Origin: Yamagishiella unicocca
Taxonomy: Eukaryota > Chlorophyta > Chlorophyceae > Chlamydomonadales > Volvocaceae
Reading direction: 5' to 3'
DNA length: 64,000 nt
Assembly: GCA_003116995.1 (NCBI GenBank)
Contig: BDSL01000013.1
Location: forward strand, 186,001-250,000
Below are positions 23,012 to 36,430 of the stretch, piece by piece (the stretch's first letter is position 1; each line of letters begins with the position of its first letter). The notes under the pieces were generated by a model. The model did not search any database. It had not been told where the DNA came from and saw only the letters and a list, made by a program, of their open reading frames with translations. The translations under genes were made by a program, and so were the position numbers.

Positions 23012-23420
23012 GGTTGACACCAAAGAACACAAGTATGTGTTACTTGCCCCCAGAGATAGGCAAGCTCACAGGATGGACGTGCAAGTGCGTTCTGCCTCGA
23101 CGTCGTAGCTAGCAGTTAATTGCAGAAACAGTATAATCCTGGCACCATATCCTCAGGTGAAATCCTCACCATGTGCAGGATTGAGACCAAGTTACGCTGC
23201 TTGGAACTCGCCGTACATGACGCCAAAGCTGGATCGAGGTGACCACTATGCGATACGCAAGCAGTTTCCTGCTTCACAACCTAGTCGGTCGTTCAATTTT
23301 GTACCTTCAAGCTTTAGTTAGTATGACATACCTATAACGTGCCGAAAGGACAGCCCGCAGCTCCGGGCGCAGTATGTTCCGACCCTACCCTCCAATACTT
23401 TAACAAGACTGCGGGCTCTT
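23012..23420. promoter_or_regulatory. Head-to-head promoter region, CFA synthase / ASPM
   Basis: 409 bp separate the two divergent start codons. The region is less GC-rich than the flanking exons. No specific element was firmly identified. Confidence 0.5.
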
Positions 23421-26400
23421 ATGGCAACTCAAAGCCCACAGCATGATTTACGTCAGGGGCGCGAAGGCGCCCGGCTTGATTTTACTCCGCCCCGTGTATC
23501 CTCAAACGGCGGTCCCTCTCGCGACCAGCAGCATACCGTCGTATTGCGCCTAATTGCTTACGGAGGAGAGGTTGGTTGGTCGCTGTATGCCTTACACGAT
23601 GTGATAAGATGGGCGCCCCGGTGCATTGTTTCTGACCCACTGGCGCTTCCTGCGCAGAGGCCCATCGTAGCATTTGGTACTTGCACAATCGGATGTAAAA
23701 AGGAAGCGTTTCTGCAGCTACTGAATGAGACAGAATTAGACCGGGTAAGAACCTGCAGGTTCGAAAGGGTCTTGAGTCTTGGCACTTCTGCATCCTGCTG
23801 GACAGAACAGTTCTTACATTGCATCGTTCCATAACGCTCTCTATTGAAATAGGCTCTGTGTTTGGAAAAGCTGCCCGCGGGCGTCAGTCTGCTAGATGAA
23901 AATGGGTCAGCCGTTGAATCGGTCGCTGTGGTGCGACGCAGCAGCCGGACGCTGTACCTGAGCTGGCGCCCAGAGAGTGCAGGCACCCTATGCGAGAGCC
24001 TGCGCTGGAAAATGTGTGAAGGATTGCGCCAGGCGCGTCTTGAAGTCAGATTGCAGGGCACTGCGGCTGAGCCACAGGCACCACCACGGGTCAGCCGTGC
24101 TGCTGGGGCAGCTGGGGCAAAAAGCACTGTTGGCGCGGTAACCGGCGTTGCAGCACCAATATCAAGTAGGGCCCACGCGGCGCCGCCAGCGGTCGGCAAA
24201 GCGCCACCGAAGACTCTCTCCCTGGCTCGCCCACAGCCGACCACAGCAGCAGCAGCAACGGCATCATACCCAACCACTAACACGCTTCACAGCGTGCCCC
24301 GTCACTCCGGAAGCCTGGAGCCGTCAGCGGTCAACGCAGCGCTGGCAGCTGCGGCCAACATCCGGCTGCCTGCTACACCAGCGGCCCTCAGCCCGCATCT
24401 CATGAACGGCGGGCGAGCTCCTGGCATGCGCCAGGTTACGCCTCGGCATGCCACAAGTCCGCCGGCCAGGGTGTGCCCCTTGGCCGAAGTCGGCAAGGTG
24501 TTAGACTTTCGGCGCGTAGGGTAAGAAACGGGGTCTGGTTAGGCCATTCACCGGTGGCGCCATCTTGTCGGTCCCATGTGTGGGTTAAGGAAGGCCACCC
24601 AGTCCGTGCACCATGTGTTCTGTACACAACTGATACCGGGTATCGAACTGATCCCCACCATTGTTTCTTGATGCCCTCATAGGAGCGGAGAAAGTAAGCG
24701 CGAGCGGGGGCTGATTGCGTGGATGAACAGTGAGGTGGCGCCCTTGGACGCGTCGGCCACTTCCACTGCTGCCGCCGGGGGCGTGGAGGGGCACGTTGTG
24801 CGCAGATTGCTAGGCGAGGTTTCCGGGAAGGCGTACGTGTACTTCAAGCGCGATAATAACTTTGCGGCCATGGCTTCGAAGATCGAAGCGAAGATTGGCG
24901 CGAAGCAGCTTGCCCTACGGGATGCGGTACGTTGCGTGCCCAAGGGAAAGGCATGGGCATAGCGTTTGGTATGGGTTGCGCCAGCACCAGTGCGAACGAT
25001 CATAGTGACCCATGAAGGCAAACACCGTAGCTTAGCCGGTGCTGCGCAGGGCGCCACAAAACCCAATCTTGGTCACCATCGCCCTTTCGACAGGAGAACA
25101 CGCTCAGCGATGTCCGCATGAGGCAGCAGGCTGTGGACGTGCTCACTTCGTATCACCCATTCTGGCTGGCGGTGGGACTGCAGACAGTCCTGGGAAAGGC
25201 GCTGGCGCTGTCACATGGTACGCCGGTCACAAACTGCACACACATAGCTTGTCGGTTACCGGGTGTCATGGGTGGTCATGACGCGTAAGAGATGGCTGGT
25301 TGCAGCTGATGGAGCTGGTGCAGGCCCTGGCAGACGACCCTCGACTTTATTGGCCACTTGTCTGGACGCGCAGGCAACATGCTGGCGCTAATGCACCCGG
25401 ATGGGGAGATGCCAGCTTTCCTTCGATCGCATATGGTGGAGCATTTACTGGCCGACCAGGACCTGGCGGCCCAGTTCCGCCACGTGTCATTCAAGCAGGA
25501 TTACTGGGTGAGCAATATGCCGGGGTGGCAGCCGGCCTACACGAAACGTTTTATCGTACCCGGGATGCCTACCAAGCCGAAATCAGGCAAAGAATATAAT
25601 GCCTCCAGTAAATTTCGGCAAATCACGCGTGACGTCCGGTTTGCACCCAACCCGCAATGCTTTCGCGCCTGCAGGAGGTTTTGGGCGCTCGCGTGCTTGG
25701 CCGTGTGCTGTTGCTGGTGCTGCTTCTTGACCGAGTGGTGCAGCGGAGCGACTTGCCTGCCGGGACGCCGTCGTTGTTCCGTCAGGACGCCAGCATGAAA
25801 TCGTCGGAGCAGGTACACATCGACACGGTCGCAGGGGTTAAGGAATCGCAAAGCCCACATTCCTATTTTCACCGGCACCGCAGCGCGCAACAACGCCATA
25901 CTTAGCGAGCTCGCCCATCCCTACCACACATGCTGCCTTACATAGCTGGCTTACATTTACTGCCGTGTACTTGCAACACTTCACTGATCCAAAGCACGCG
26001 GTACTCCTTTACATCTAATTGATACCGCAGGTGGTACAGGAGTTCCTGCAGTCGCGCTTGGCGGGCGCCGGTGACGTACGGCACTTTTTGCGGATGATGT
26101 CCTTTCACACCGACTACGTGCAGCACGCGCGCGACGAAGCAGATTACTGCGTCCGCAAGCCACTGGACCTCCGCGACGGAACTCGCCTGGCCAAGCTGCT
26201 GGACAACTTGCGTCGTGAGTCACACTTGTTCACTGTAGCACGGCGGTTCGGATTGACACTGGTTCACTGAAACACGGGGGTTCGGATTTTTGTAAGACCT
26301 GTGTAAGACAAAAGTGCGGACTCTAAGTTCTCTATGCGCGCTGCCATCACCTGCACTGCCCTTCCTCCTCCACACGCTGTACCGCCCTCGTCCGTGCAGG

Positions 26401-29400
26401 CCACGTCCATTCGCATGCAGCCAGCAGTGCACCACCTTCACTGAGCGCGCAGGCCAGCAGCTGCAGTGTAGCCTCGTACGGCAGCTCCAGCTCTCGTCTG
26501 GGCGGCGGCGTGGGGCCAACATGCAGCAGCCGCATCCCAGCCCAAAACGAAGATCTGTTACCCAGCATGGCTTTCCCTCAGAACACTGGCAGGCCAATGG
26601 ACGAATCGCAAATGCGCAACAACTGCCTTCGGCTCGTGCGAGCACTGCAGCAGCAGGGCATCGCCCTACAGGTCCGTCACTAGGTGCCGCCTGCGACCCT
26701 ACATACGGTGCCGGTAACCAGCTGACGCGCTGTAATTACGTGTCTTGCACAGGGGTTAGCGCTTGGTATGGTGGTCGGTCCTCGAGATGTCAGCGCGGAA
26801 GGCGTGGCCAAGTCGGTGGCAGAAGGGCTGCTGCGCGTGGACCAGCGGGTAACGATGGGGATGCTATGGCAAATGGCCATGCACTTCAAGGTGAGCTTGA
26901 CTGATGCGTACTTGCATGCTGGATGATGGAACAAGTGTGTTCCATCGCACAAAAGCCGTGCGCTGCAGCCGCAACATGCACCTGTGCTGTTGGCGGGTCG
27001 GCAAACGGTCGTTAGTCTGAGAGAGCGATGAGTTAAGATGACTTCACGCCGCCGCACTGATAATGCGCGCAGCTTCGGAGGCATGTGGACATTCGCTCGC
27101 TGGAGCGGGAGGCGGCGAGATTGCGGCGAGCAGCAGCAACGGCAGCATCGATGGCAGCTGGGCTCTCAGGGCAGCCCGCTTCCGCGCCTGTCGCATCCGA
27201 CGACGCGGCGCTGATGCGGTACTTCAACGACCCCACAAGCCAGGCCTTGCTGCAGTGGTTGAGGGCGGCGTGCGCGCCGTACGCCGTCAACGTAAACGAC
27301 TTCATGTGGTCACTGTCAGATGGGCGGGCTCTGTGCTACCTGGTAAGATGCAGAACGTTGTTGACTTTGTATTCGATGGATGAGCGTTGGGTCTGGTTGG
27401 GTTCTTGATACGCTGGCCTTGGCCATTACAGCTTGGGAGAATGAGCTCGTTCCCTGTGCTGATCATCTACCCCGAGCCATCCGTGACTGGGAATTATTGC
27501 AGACACTCCATATACGGCAACTGCAGTCGTCCTGTGTACGACCACTGCAGTCGCTCTACCTACACGCCCATGCCCACAGATCCACACCTACCTGCCGGAG
27601 GCGCTGCCACAGAGCCGCATCTGCGTGCCTGCGCTGCCATCGAGCACTGACGAGATGGCCCGGTTGACAGGCGGCACGGAGTACGTGAAGCTAGAGACGC
27701 TCAAGGCCAATGGTACGGATCATCCGTGGCGCAGGCATGAAACACGTGTTCGCTGTCGGAACCCACTGTATGGCCAGAGGCCTTTCCCTCGTACAACGTC
27801 GGAACGCTCAGTCGTCTTGTTGCCAAGGATTGACATCTTTCCCCACTCCATAGGCTGGGCGGCGGTATACGAGATGGGAGGCGTCATCCACGACGACGTC
27901 CTAGCGGCGGCCTACAAGCGCAGTGTGGCTGCGAACTTTGCGGCAGCCCATGCTGCTGGCGAGGCTCTGGGCGTCCCAGCTATGCTGGGCGCGGAGGACT
28001 ACCTGGAGGACGGGCCAGACGAGCTGGCGGCCATCTTGTATGTGGCACTCCTTGGAGAGGCACTGCTCAAGCTGACGGCCGAGCGCAGGGCAGGCTTTGT
28101 GATAATGGAGTTCCTGCGCCGGCGGCTGTGCTGGCGGCCGAGTGAGTGACGTTGGCGGTCAGATGCTGTAGTGTGAATGGCGGGGTGGCGTTTAGAGAAT
28201 GAGATGGAAGTGTCAGGCGCTGGCGCAGGGCCAGCTGCCAACGGCTTTGACGGTTCCAATCGCTGCGGTGCTGACCTGGCCCTGGCCGTACGCTGCAGGC
28301 TACATGCATGCCTCCTTGCAGCGCTTCAAGGCCGCAATGCGGCGGACCGAGGCGGCCCGGATTATCCAGACCTTCTGGCGCATGCGCAAACACTGCTTCA
28401 GGTGAGGTGTAGCCCGGCTGCGAAACTTGACTTGGGGGTTCCAGCAGCTCAAGTCATTACCACCCCCAGCGTCCCCTGCTACAGCCATATGTCCCATAAT
28501 GTGCTCGCAAACCTGATTCCTTTTATCATTCGTATCGTTTTTTCTTGCAGGTATGTTGCGCTTCGGAAGGCCGCGTGCTTGCTTCAGGCCTACGCCCGTC
28601 GTCGGCTGGTCCATACGCAGCTTGTGCGATTGCGGCGGGCAACCATAGTGGTACAAGCGGCATGGCGGGCGCACGTCGCGCGGCGGCAGCTGCAGCAGGC
28701 GAGGCACAGTGCTATGATTGTTCAAGCGGCGTGGCGCGGCTACACAGCTCGGAGGGCGTTGGCGCGGCAGCGTGCCGCGGCTGCCGTCATCCAGTGGCAT
28801 GTACGAATGTACATGGCGCGCAATCGGTGCGTCGAACCGAACAAGCAAGTCGAGTCCCAGGTTTACTGGTTTACTGGTTTGATGTTTCGCTTACGGTACT
28901 CGTTACACGATCCCTTCCTTTCTTTCCACCGTTCCCTTTAAACTGCAGGCGCTCCCATGAGCGGCGCGCTGTCTCACAGGTCTCGGCAGCGGTGGCCATT
29001 CAAACCGCCTGGCGTCGGCTCTGTGCTCGCAAGCGCTTCCTGGAGTTGCGGCGTGCTGCCATCGCCATCCAGACGTATGTGCGCACACGGCAGGCGCGAA
29101 TGAGGTACGCTCTTGCGCCAATCAGTTTACCGGAAATCAGTTGCATATGCTAGACCTTCGGTTCCTGAACAAGCTTCGATAAATTAAATGACGAAAGCCT
29201 TGCATTCGCCTTATACACGGGTCTCAGGCACCTTGCTGCCAAGCGCGCTGCCATCATCATCCAGACGGCATGGCGCGGTTACCAGGTGGGGTCGTCTCCA
29301 AATTTTTGTTCCCCTGCCCGCCTACAGATCTTTCCCTCATAAACGTAATAATCGAGTTTCCATAAATCGCTTTTACAGGCAAGAGCATCATACCAAAACC

Positions 29401-32400
29401 AGCGTCAAGCTGCAATTCGTTTCCAGACCTCATGGCGGCGTTTTGCAGCGCAACGGAAGCTTGCTGATGGACGCACCCGGGTGGTGTGCATTCAGGCCCA
29501 TGTCCGTGGCTATCTGGCTAGGCGCTACGTGTCAAAATGCATCCAGGGCGTCGTCTGCATCCAGGTAACACGACTAGGTAGTTGGAAACCTATGCGGACC
29601 TAGTCTTCGTACCGTATTACGGATTTGCCTTGCCATTCTCCGGTACGGCGCCAACCACTTGCTGTCCACCGCACAGGCGGCATGGAGAGCTGTGCAGGCG
29701 CGCCGGCTGGTGACCGCGTGGAGGCAGACGCTTGAAGCGTCGGCGCAGAGCCGTGCAGCGACGGTGCTGCAAGCGATCGTCCGGGGACATCTTGTACGGC
29801 AACGGCTCACGCGCAAGCATAACGCAGCCACAACCATCCAAGTGTGCTGGCGCATGCTGGCGGCGCAACGCCGATACCAGACCATGCGCTCCGCTGCCGT
29901 GACAGTTCAGGCATCCTTCAGGTGTGAGGTTCGGCTAGACCGGGACGCGTTCACGTGAGACACCTTGCCCTTCGCAGACAGTAAAACCCTAAAACCCTTT
30001 TTGTCGCACAGAGGATGGCACGTACGGCGGCACCTGGCGCAGCAGCACCGCGCTGCCAAGACTATTCAGTGCCAATGGCGACGTTGCTCCGCTGTGCGCT
30101 CCCTGCAAGCCGTCCGCAAGGCCGCCGGCACTATCCAAGCAGCGTGGCGCGCCCATGTCGCACGTCAGCGCTTTGTACTCATTCAGCGGGCCGTCGTGCA
30201 GCTGCAAGCCGCCTGGCGGGCCTATGCTGCTCGAAAAGCTTTCCTGCAGCTCCGTTCCGCAGTGGCTACTGTGCAGGCAGCCTGGCGAGGCCGGCGGGCA
30301 CGGGATGCGCAGCAGCGGAGGCACGCTGCCGCAACAGTCATCCAGGCGAGCTGGCGAGCTCACGCCGCAACACAGCGCTTCCAACAGATGCGCTCAGCGG
30401 CAGTACGTATCCAGGCCGCAGTGATCGGCATGCGGGCAAGGGTCAGGTACACGCAGCTGCGCCGGGCCACCATCCTCATTCAAGCGGCCTGGCGGGCGAC
30501 GCGTGTGAGGGCAGAGCTGCAGTCTCGGTGCCGTGCCGCAAAGCGTATCCAGGCCTGGTGGCGAGCTGGCGTGGCACGCGTGAGCTTCCAGCGCACGAAG
30601 CACGCGGCGGTAGTAATGCAGTCTGCTTACCGCGGCCTCTGCGCACGAAGGAGCCTGCGCTGTATGCATGAAGCTGCTGTCGTTGTTCAGGTAGGCCGCC
30701 CCGCCGTCCTTAGCTCCCGGGGTGCCGGCACGCAGTGCATCACTCGTGTGCCCTCCGTGCGCCCTCCTGTCAGCCCTATTCGACTCAGCTACCTCGGCAA
30801 TCACTCGGATCAAGCCCCCCCACTTCCTCTTGGCTCTGGCCAATACTTGCATGTAGGCGGCATGGCGACAGCATCGCCGCACTCGTGCGGCGCGAGCGTT
30901 GCAGGCTTGGTGGCGTATGTTCATCGAGCGCCGCCAGTTCATCCGCAGCCGGCGGGCCGTTGTGTTGCTGCAAACACACATCCGCGGCCTCATTGCGCGG
31001 CGCAACCTCGAACGCACGCGGGCCGCGGCCGCCACCGTCCAGGGGGCATGGCGGTGCTGCCTGGCTCGCCGGGAGCTGGCGAGGCGAGCGGAAGCCTTCT
31101 ACAGCGACCTGCAACGGCGACAGACGGAGCTGCTGCTTGAGGTTGGCCGGCAGTACATGCGCAAGTAAGTGGCATTTGTTCATGAAAGCAAAGCTTAGCA
31201 GAGTGTTGGGCAGGAGAAATGGGTTAGCACTTTCCACTCGAGGGCGTACCGCAGGCACCCTTGGAAAGTAAGAGGGAAAGGTTGCACGCGGCCACTGCTT
31301 TCAGTTCCGAGCTTTCAGTGCAAGGAGCGACGCGTGTCACTCTTCATCAAGCGGAGAAGCAATCTCTGCAATCCCCCAATCAAACACAGGGTCGTGGCAG
31401 CAATCCGCATCCAGGCGTCCTGGCGCTGCTTCAAGGCTCGGAAGGCGTTTATTCCCGTGCGGGAGCAGCACCGGGAGGGCGAGCAAGAGCGCCGAGCGGC
31501 TGTCTGCATTCAGACGGTGAGGATCATCCATCATCAAGCTCCTCCTTTGCCATGCCATCACCCTGCGATGAATGGTCCTGGCGCTGCTGTGCAGGCTTGG
31601 CGCGGCTACACAGCACGCAAGGAGTACAGCAGGGTGCGCAAGGCTTTGGAGGTCATCAGCAGTACCCTAGTGCCGATTTATCGGGCCCGCCGGGAGCTGG
31701 CCGTACGGCGGAGAGCATACCAAGCGCAGACACAGGCTGCTACTGCGATCCAGGCCAACGTGCGCATGTGGCTGGCGCGGAGTCGGCTGCTGGTTGCTGT
31801 GTGTGCTGCGACAAGAATCCAGGTAAGGATGCAGCCCGGATGAGCGGTGGTGCTGGTAGTAACTGTTACAGCGGGCCTCAGACCGTAAGGTAGAGCCATC
31901 GGGCGCATTCCCTGACACTGCAAGAGATACTGGAAGAATTAAAAAAACAGTGGACCGAGATACGGCGAACCCACCAGAAACCCTGATGTGACATCCAGGC
32001 TCTCTAATGCCGACGGTATACCCACGGGCGCCGTGATGAACTTCAATAGTTATGTTCTCGGGCGATGTGCGTTATTGGCCGATCAGCGGCTGTTATGGAT
32101 AGCCTACCGCTTCCGTAGCCTGCTTTTGTTATGCTCCGTTTGACCCACCGTAACATGAGCGCAGGCCGCCTGGCGAGGGCATAGCGTGCGGGCTCACGGC
32201 GGGAGGGTGAAGGCCGAGGCGCGTCGCCGTCTTGGCCGGGCCCTGATAGACGCACAGAAGGCCCCACACCGCCACATTGGGTACCGGACACGGGAGGCGC
32301 TGGAGATGCTGCTCAGACCAAACAAGAATATCACACAGGTACGCGCAGCTTCTGTGCACTACAGCACTACAGTACCGTGTTACCACTGACGGGCACCGCT

Positions 32401-34416
32401 GAGTCATGATTGCAGATTACTGCGGCTGTGGAGGTTATTGAGACGGCTACTCGCTACAGCCGGGACTGCTGCAAGCTGATCGCGCGACACGACGGCGTGA
32501 CTGCGCTGCTGCGCTTCGTGCGGACATGCAATCGCAGCAAGCCGCACGTAGAAGTGCTCAACCGAATGCTGGCCGTGATTCAAAACATCTGCAGGTAGGG
32601 TATGCCACTGACGCGATGAAACACCGAGTGACCTAGTCCTTCGGTTTGTCATGCCCCACAGCAGGCTTCGGCTGTCACGGACACTAGGTGTAACACTGCC
32701 GTGCTGTTCGTGCTTCTCTGGCTGACCGTATCGGCCGACTCCAGGCCTGACTTGCGTGCGCTGTCGTGAGCGCTCAGGCTACAACTGACCAGGTCGTAGG
32801 CACGTTAGCAGGTGAACGCTGCAAGTCGCTACCTCTTCCGGGTTCTGCCCCGGGTATCCTTACCCCCGACCGAAGCGCGGTCCACAGCTGTACTGTTACT
32901 TGCGGGGCAACTATGCTCGTCACTGTTGTTACACGTCTGTAACTGGGCACCTCGTGCGAGAGGGTACTTCGAGCACGGCCGGGAATACCAGGAGTGGCAT
33001 CCCGCCGTGCTAAGGCGGCGGAGGCGGAGGAGGCTACGTGGGCCCGATGTGCGCACCTCATCCCTTCGGCTCCGATCGTGAGCCAGCTACTGTCCAACCC
33101 CGAAAGCTACCAGACGATACAAGACGACGTCCATTACTCAGTGTCAACGAACTGTACCTAACCACACACTCGCGAGATATTTCACTCCAACCGTCATGCT
33201 CAGATACGCGTTCCTGGAGCGGCGCCAAAACCATGACTAATGCCCCGTGAATCGTTCATGCCGGTGCTAGGGCATGACAGGTTGTAGTTTCGTTACAGTG
33301 GGCTCCAAAGCAGGTGTCGGGGCGCAAGTTCCAGGCATGGGGTAGCTGCACAACCCAACTGCTGCTTAGCTGTTAAGTGTTTTTTTATCGTCCGCCTACC
33401 CTACCCACGGCATGCAGAATTCCCCACCAAAACACACACACACACACTCTCTCACTCCACCGAGGTGTAATTATTTCTCCTTTTATGCGCTTTTCCTATT
33501 TATCGGTACATGGTTGGGTGGCACCGCCGTTGTTACCTGCAGATATGACGCCTTTGTGGCCGACGTCTTCCATGCGGAGGAGTGCCTCACAGTGCTCAGC
33601 GAGCGGCTGCAGTTCTTCCGAGATACGGAGGTGAGCCGCAAAGCCGTGGGACCGACACTATCCCGTTGCTTCCGCATCTGAACCCGTTTATTTCTCCATT
33701 CGTAGGAAGTGTTCGCACCCACAGTAACCCTGCTGCAGCGACTAATCGCCCACGAGGAGCTGGCGGTTGAGGTAGCACCGGCTGTGCTGCGGCACTGGGA
33801 GGGCATTCATCAAGTCCTGTTCCGCAAGGCAGACATGGAGCGCAAGTACCTGGAGCGCCTTGAGGGTACGTTCACGTAATGAAACCCTCATGCTTTCGCC
33901 TGCCGCCCCACGGGACGGTCCCCTGCAACCTGCACATGCACTACTGGATTGTTACCCTCGCGGAACACTTCCTCCTTTACTACAGGCCAAAAAGGCAGCG
34001 ACGTCTCAGCACGCGAGTCCGCGCGCAAGCTGCTGATCGTGCAGCAGCAAGTGGCCGCGCTCGACGTGCTCATCGCTCGAGCAAATGCGGCCGTCCACGA
34101 CGAGCGGTCGCCCGCGTCAGACGTGGTCAACGAGCAGGACAAGGACATGACGCGCAGGCAGGCCAAGACCACAGTCACGGCAGGCGCCAGCGTAGCTGCA
34201 TCGAGCACAGGGCCAGCTACCAGCGCGGCTCCCATACCGGGTTTCAAGAACACGCTGGTCAAGGATGTAGTGCAGCGCATGGCCCACTCCGTAGCGGCTA
34301 CAGGGTCGGTTGGGATTCGGCGCAGCGGTGGGGGTGCAGCGGGATCACCCGTCCAACCAAATAAGAGCAACGGAGGCCCAGGTGGTCGAGTTGGAACCAG
34401 ACGCGCGGAGACCTGA
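23421..34416 (+). CDS. ASPM: ASPM / abnormal-spindle homolog with about 30 IQ motifs
   Basis: Spindle-pole and microtubule minus-end protein that binds calmodulin. 28 exons close in phase to 2050 aa: 23421-23495, 23658-23744, 23853-24520, 24683-24926, 25094-25217, 25374-25507, 25675-25812, 26031-26214, 26400-26671, 26753-26890, 27073-27342, 27580-27712, 27854-28141, 28299-28401, 28551-28826, 28949-29104, 29228-29285, 29379-29564, 29677-29921, 30012-30690, 30857-31164, 31390-31516, 31595-31822, 32165-32338, 32416-32594, 33543-33630, 33706-33865, 33986-34416. An N-terminal ASH domain (PIVAFGTCTIGCKKEAFLQL, later YLSWRPES) is followed by ASPM-specific helices (RERGLIAWMNSEV; YHPFWLAVGLQTV), two calponin-homology regions (second: LLQWLRAACAPYAV then SLSDGRALCYL), about 30 IQ repeats of IQAAWR type (residues about 920-1765), and the C-terminal armadillo-like block (CNRSKPHVEVLNRMLAVIQN). 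Exon 1 and its intron are the least certain: 23496-23657 is also open. Confidence 0.93.
33434..33458 (+). repeat. CA/CT microsatellite in ASPM intron 25
   Basis: An ACACACACAC run followed by TCTCTC lies in the 948-bp intron before exon 26. Confidence 0.85.
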
Positions 34417-34635
34417 CATGCGCCGTCCTTTGAGACGTTGGGTAACACCCTCTGTCACCCCGTGTCCATTCTCATTAGGGACTGGCCTACTTGTGTAGCC
34501 AGAAATCCAATGCTGCCCATAAAAGCGTGTGAGGTGTGAACTGGGTACCGACTACAGAGTCCGCTGCACTAAACCACGACTTCTTATTTACAGCTCGATA
34601 CATAGACATTTAATAATGGCAGAAAGTATGCCGAG

Positions 34636-34640
34636 TGTAA
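34636..34640 (+). promoter_or_regulatory. Candidate polyadenylation signal (TGTAA) of ASPM
   Basis: TGTAA about 220 bp beyond the ASPM stop and before the next gene start on the same strand. Confidence 0.45.
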
Positions 34641-34862
34641 CGCGGAGTCTATAATAGTTTGGTCTCGCTGCCGTACCATGCTTTGACAACTGGATGTTAC
34701 TTGCACTTCTCACAACAGCAGCATAAGCTTGTTCGTCATCAACAAAGTCGTTATTGCTTACGTTTCCTCGCAAGGACCTTTTAACGTGACGAAGGTTCCG
34801 TGGGGATCTTTCCTCACTGCCCGACTCCTGTGACCACCGGGAAGCACACGCAGCTCGGGAAA

Positions 34863-36135
34863 ATGAGCGAGCCCGTTGGCCTGAGCATGTCGCTTGACGA
34901 CTTGATTAAAAAGCGGTCACAAGGAAGTAGAGGAGGAGGCCAAGCTGCTCGCGGCGGAGGGCGTGGTGCCGGAGGGCTTGGCGTCCGCGGCGGCAGCGTG
35001 AATAAGTTTTCTGATCGCAAAGGTCATGTCCAAAAGCAGGGCGGAGAGCAGCTTGGGCGCCAACAGCAGCACGGCCAACAGCATCGCGGGGGCGGCTTCG
35101 GAGGCCGCCACGGCGCCCCAATGGGATCCTTTCAGCAGCGGCGCGGTGGAATGGGAGGCCATGGAGGCTTTGGTGGAAGCCATAACTTCAGCGGGAACGT
35201 CGCAGCGCCAAGCAACGTGCAGACCTACTTGGACGACGCCACGGGCAACGTAGTCGTGAAGCTTAAGGAGACGGAGGTGGTGTCTGTATCACCGTCGGGA
35301 GAGATTGCGCTGTCGACAGGTGGATGGTTCACACAGACAACGCTGGACGTTATGAACAAGGCGCTCGGGGTAAGGCCTGTCGCGTTGCCTGGTTCGCACC
35401 TTGTGGGGAACTCTGAGCCACGGTTGGGTCCTGTCCAATTACTGTTGACCAAAATTTCAAGGCTAGAAGACCACATGCGGGAACAACACAAAGCTGTGTC
35501 AAATCAAGTTGCTTCTTACGACTGCACCCTGGGCTGACTTTACCCCCTCAATCAGTAACGGTTTTTTGACATCGGTCCTTAGTTGTAGCACGATGCGGTA
35601 ATGACACCCTTGCAATTTGCCTTTGTCCAACCAGGTTTTGCAAATACGCGTCACTGCAACGGGGGACGTGCGGGACGGGGCGTGGCAGGTGGCGTACGGT
35701 CCGCACCTCCTGCGCTTCTACGACGGCATCGTCCTGCACCCAAAGAATCCTGCCACAGCTGCGCAGCGCGCACCGGTTGTGCTGGCGGCCATGACTGGAG
35801 CCCCGACGGGTCCCGGCGCCTTCGGGGGTGGCGCGGGCATGGGCAGGCCGTCTGGTATGGGGGGCATGGCCGGTAACTCTCTGGCAGCTTCTGCAGCCGC
35901 GGCTTCCTCGGCCGCAGCGCTGGCGGCGGGGGTGATGGCGCGTGCTCGGGCGGCTCTTGGCATGGGTGTAACACCTGGCTTTGGCGGCGGTGGATCAGGG
36001 GCGTCAATGCAACAGCAATACGCGCTGGCTGCGTTGGCAGCACAGCAAAACCCCGCACTGGCGCTTGCTGGCTTTGAACAGATGGCCGTTGACCCGGACA
36101 TCATTCGGCGGCTGAAGGCGCAAGGCCGGTTGTGA
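34863..36135 (+). CDS. RGG-rich protein with UAP56-binding-like motif (possible mRNA export factor)
   Basis: Two exons (34863-35369 and 35635-36135, phase 0 intron) encode 335 aa. The N-terminus reads LSMSLDDLIKKR at residues 7-18, very close to the UAP56-binding motif of ALY/REF and UIF (consensus MSLDDIIK). Next comes a Gly/Arg/Gln-rich stretch (GGGRGAGGLGVRGG and similar), then a conserved-looking middle (VVKLKETEVVSVSPSGEIAL, then GWFTQTTLDVMNKALG spliced to VLQIRVTATGDVRDGAWQV), then an Ala/Gly/Met-rich tail. No RRM is present, so it is not ALY itself. By inference it is an adaptor linking mRNA to the UAP56 helicase in nuclear export. An in-frame Met at 34800 exists, but the SLDD-proximal Met gives the usual short leader. 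Confidence 0.8.
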
Positions 36136-36144
36136 AGGGCTAAT

Positions 36145-36212
36145 GGAGGTCAGCAGTTGCCAAGGAGAGCGGTGGTGGATGTCAGCAGCTGCAAAGGAGA
36201 GCGATGGTGGTG
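36145..36212 (+). repeat. Imperfect tandem repeat just after the UAP56-motif gene stop
   Basis: GGTCAGCAGTTGCCAAGGAGAGCGG-TGGTG is repeated as TGTCAGCAGCTGCAAAGGAGAGCGA-TGGTGG with a few substitutions, in the 3' UTR. Confidence 0.7.
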
Positions 36213-36430
36213 GCGTGGGCCGTTTGTTGATGAGATAGATGCCTATTGTGGACCTTTTCATATGGCTGCCATTATGTCAGTGACATAGCTCACGACCGTA
36301 CCGGAACTACGTTGGGATACACGTGGTTAAGTTTCAAGCGTCGTTGCGTTAATTTCAGCACTCGACTCTTTTTAGGTTACAGAAGGGCAGAAGGGGGCAG
36401 ATGACTAATAACGGCAGACGACTGTGTGCA

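Noticed and set aside
25316..25600. Phase-0 frame LMELVQALADDPRLYW as the ASPM exon
   Set aside because: The overlapping frame from 25374 (RSHMVEHLLADQDLAAQFRH) matches the ASPM helical block and closes phase with exons 5 and 7.
29982..29999. Telomere-like word (AAACCCTAAAACCC) in an ASPM intron
   Set aside because: Only about one and a half units of the Chlamydomonas-type telomere repeat; similar single words occur elsewhere by chance. No array.
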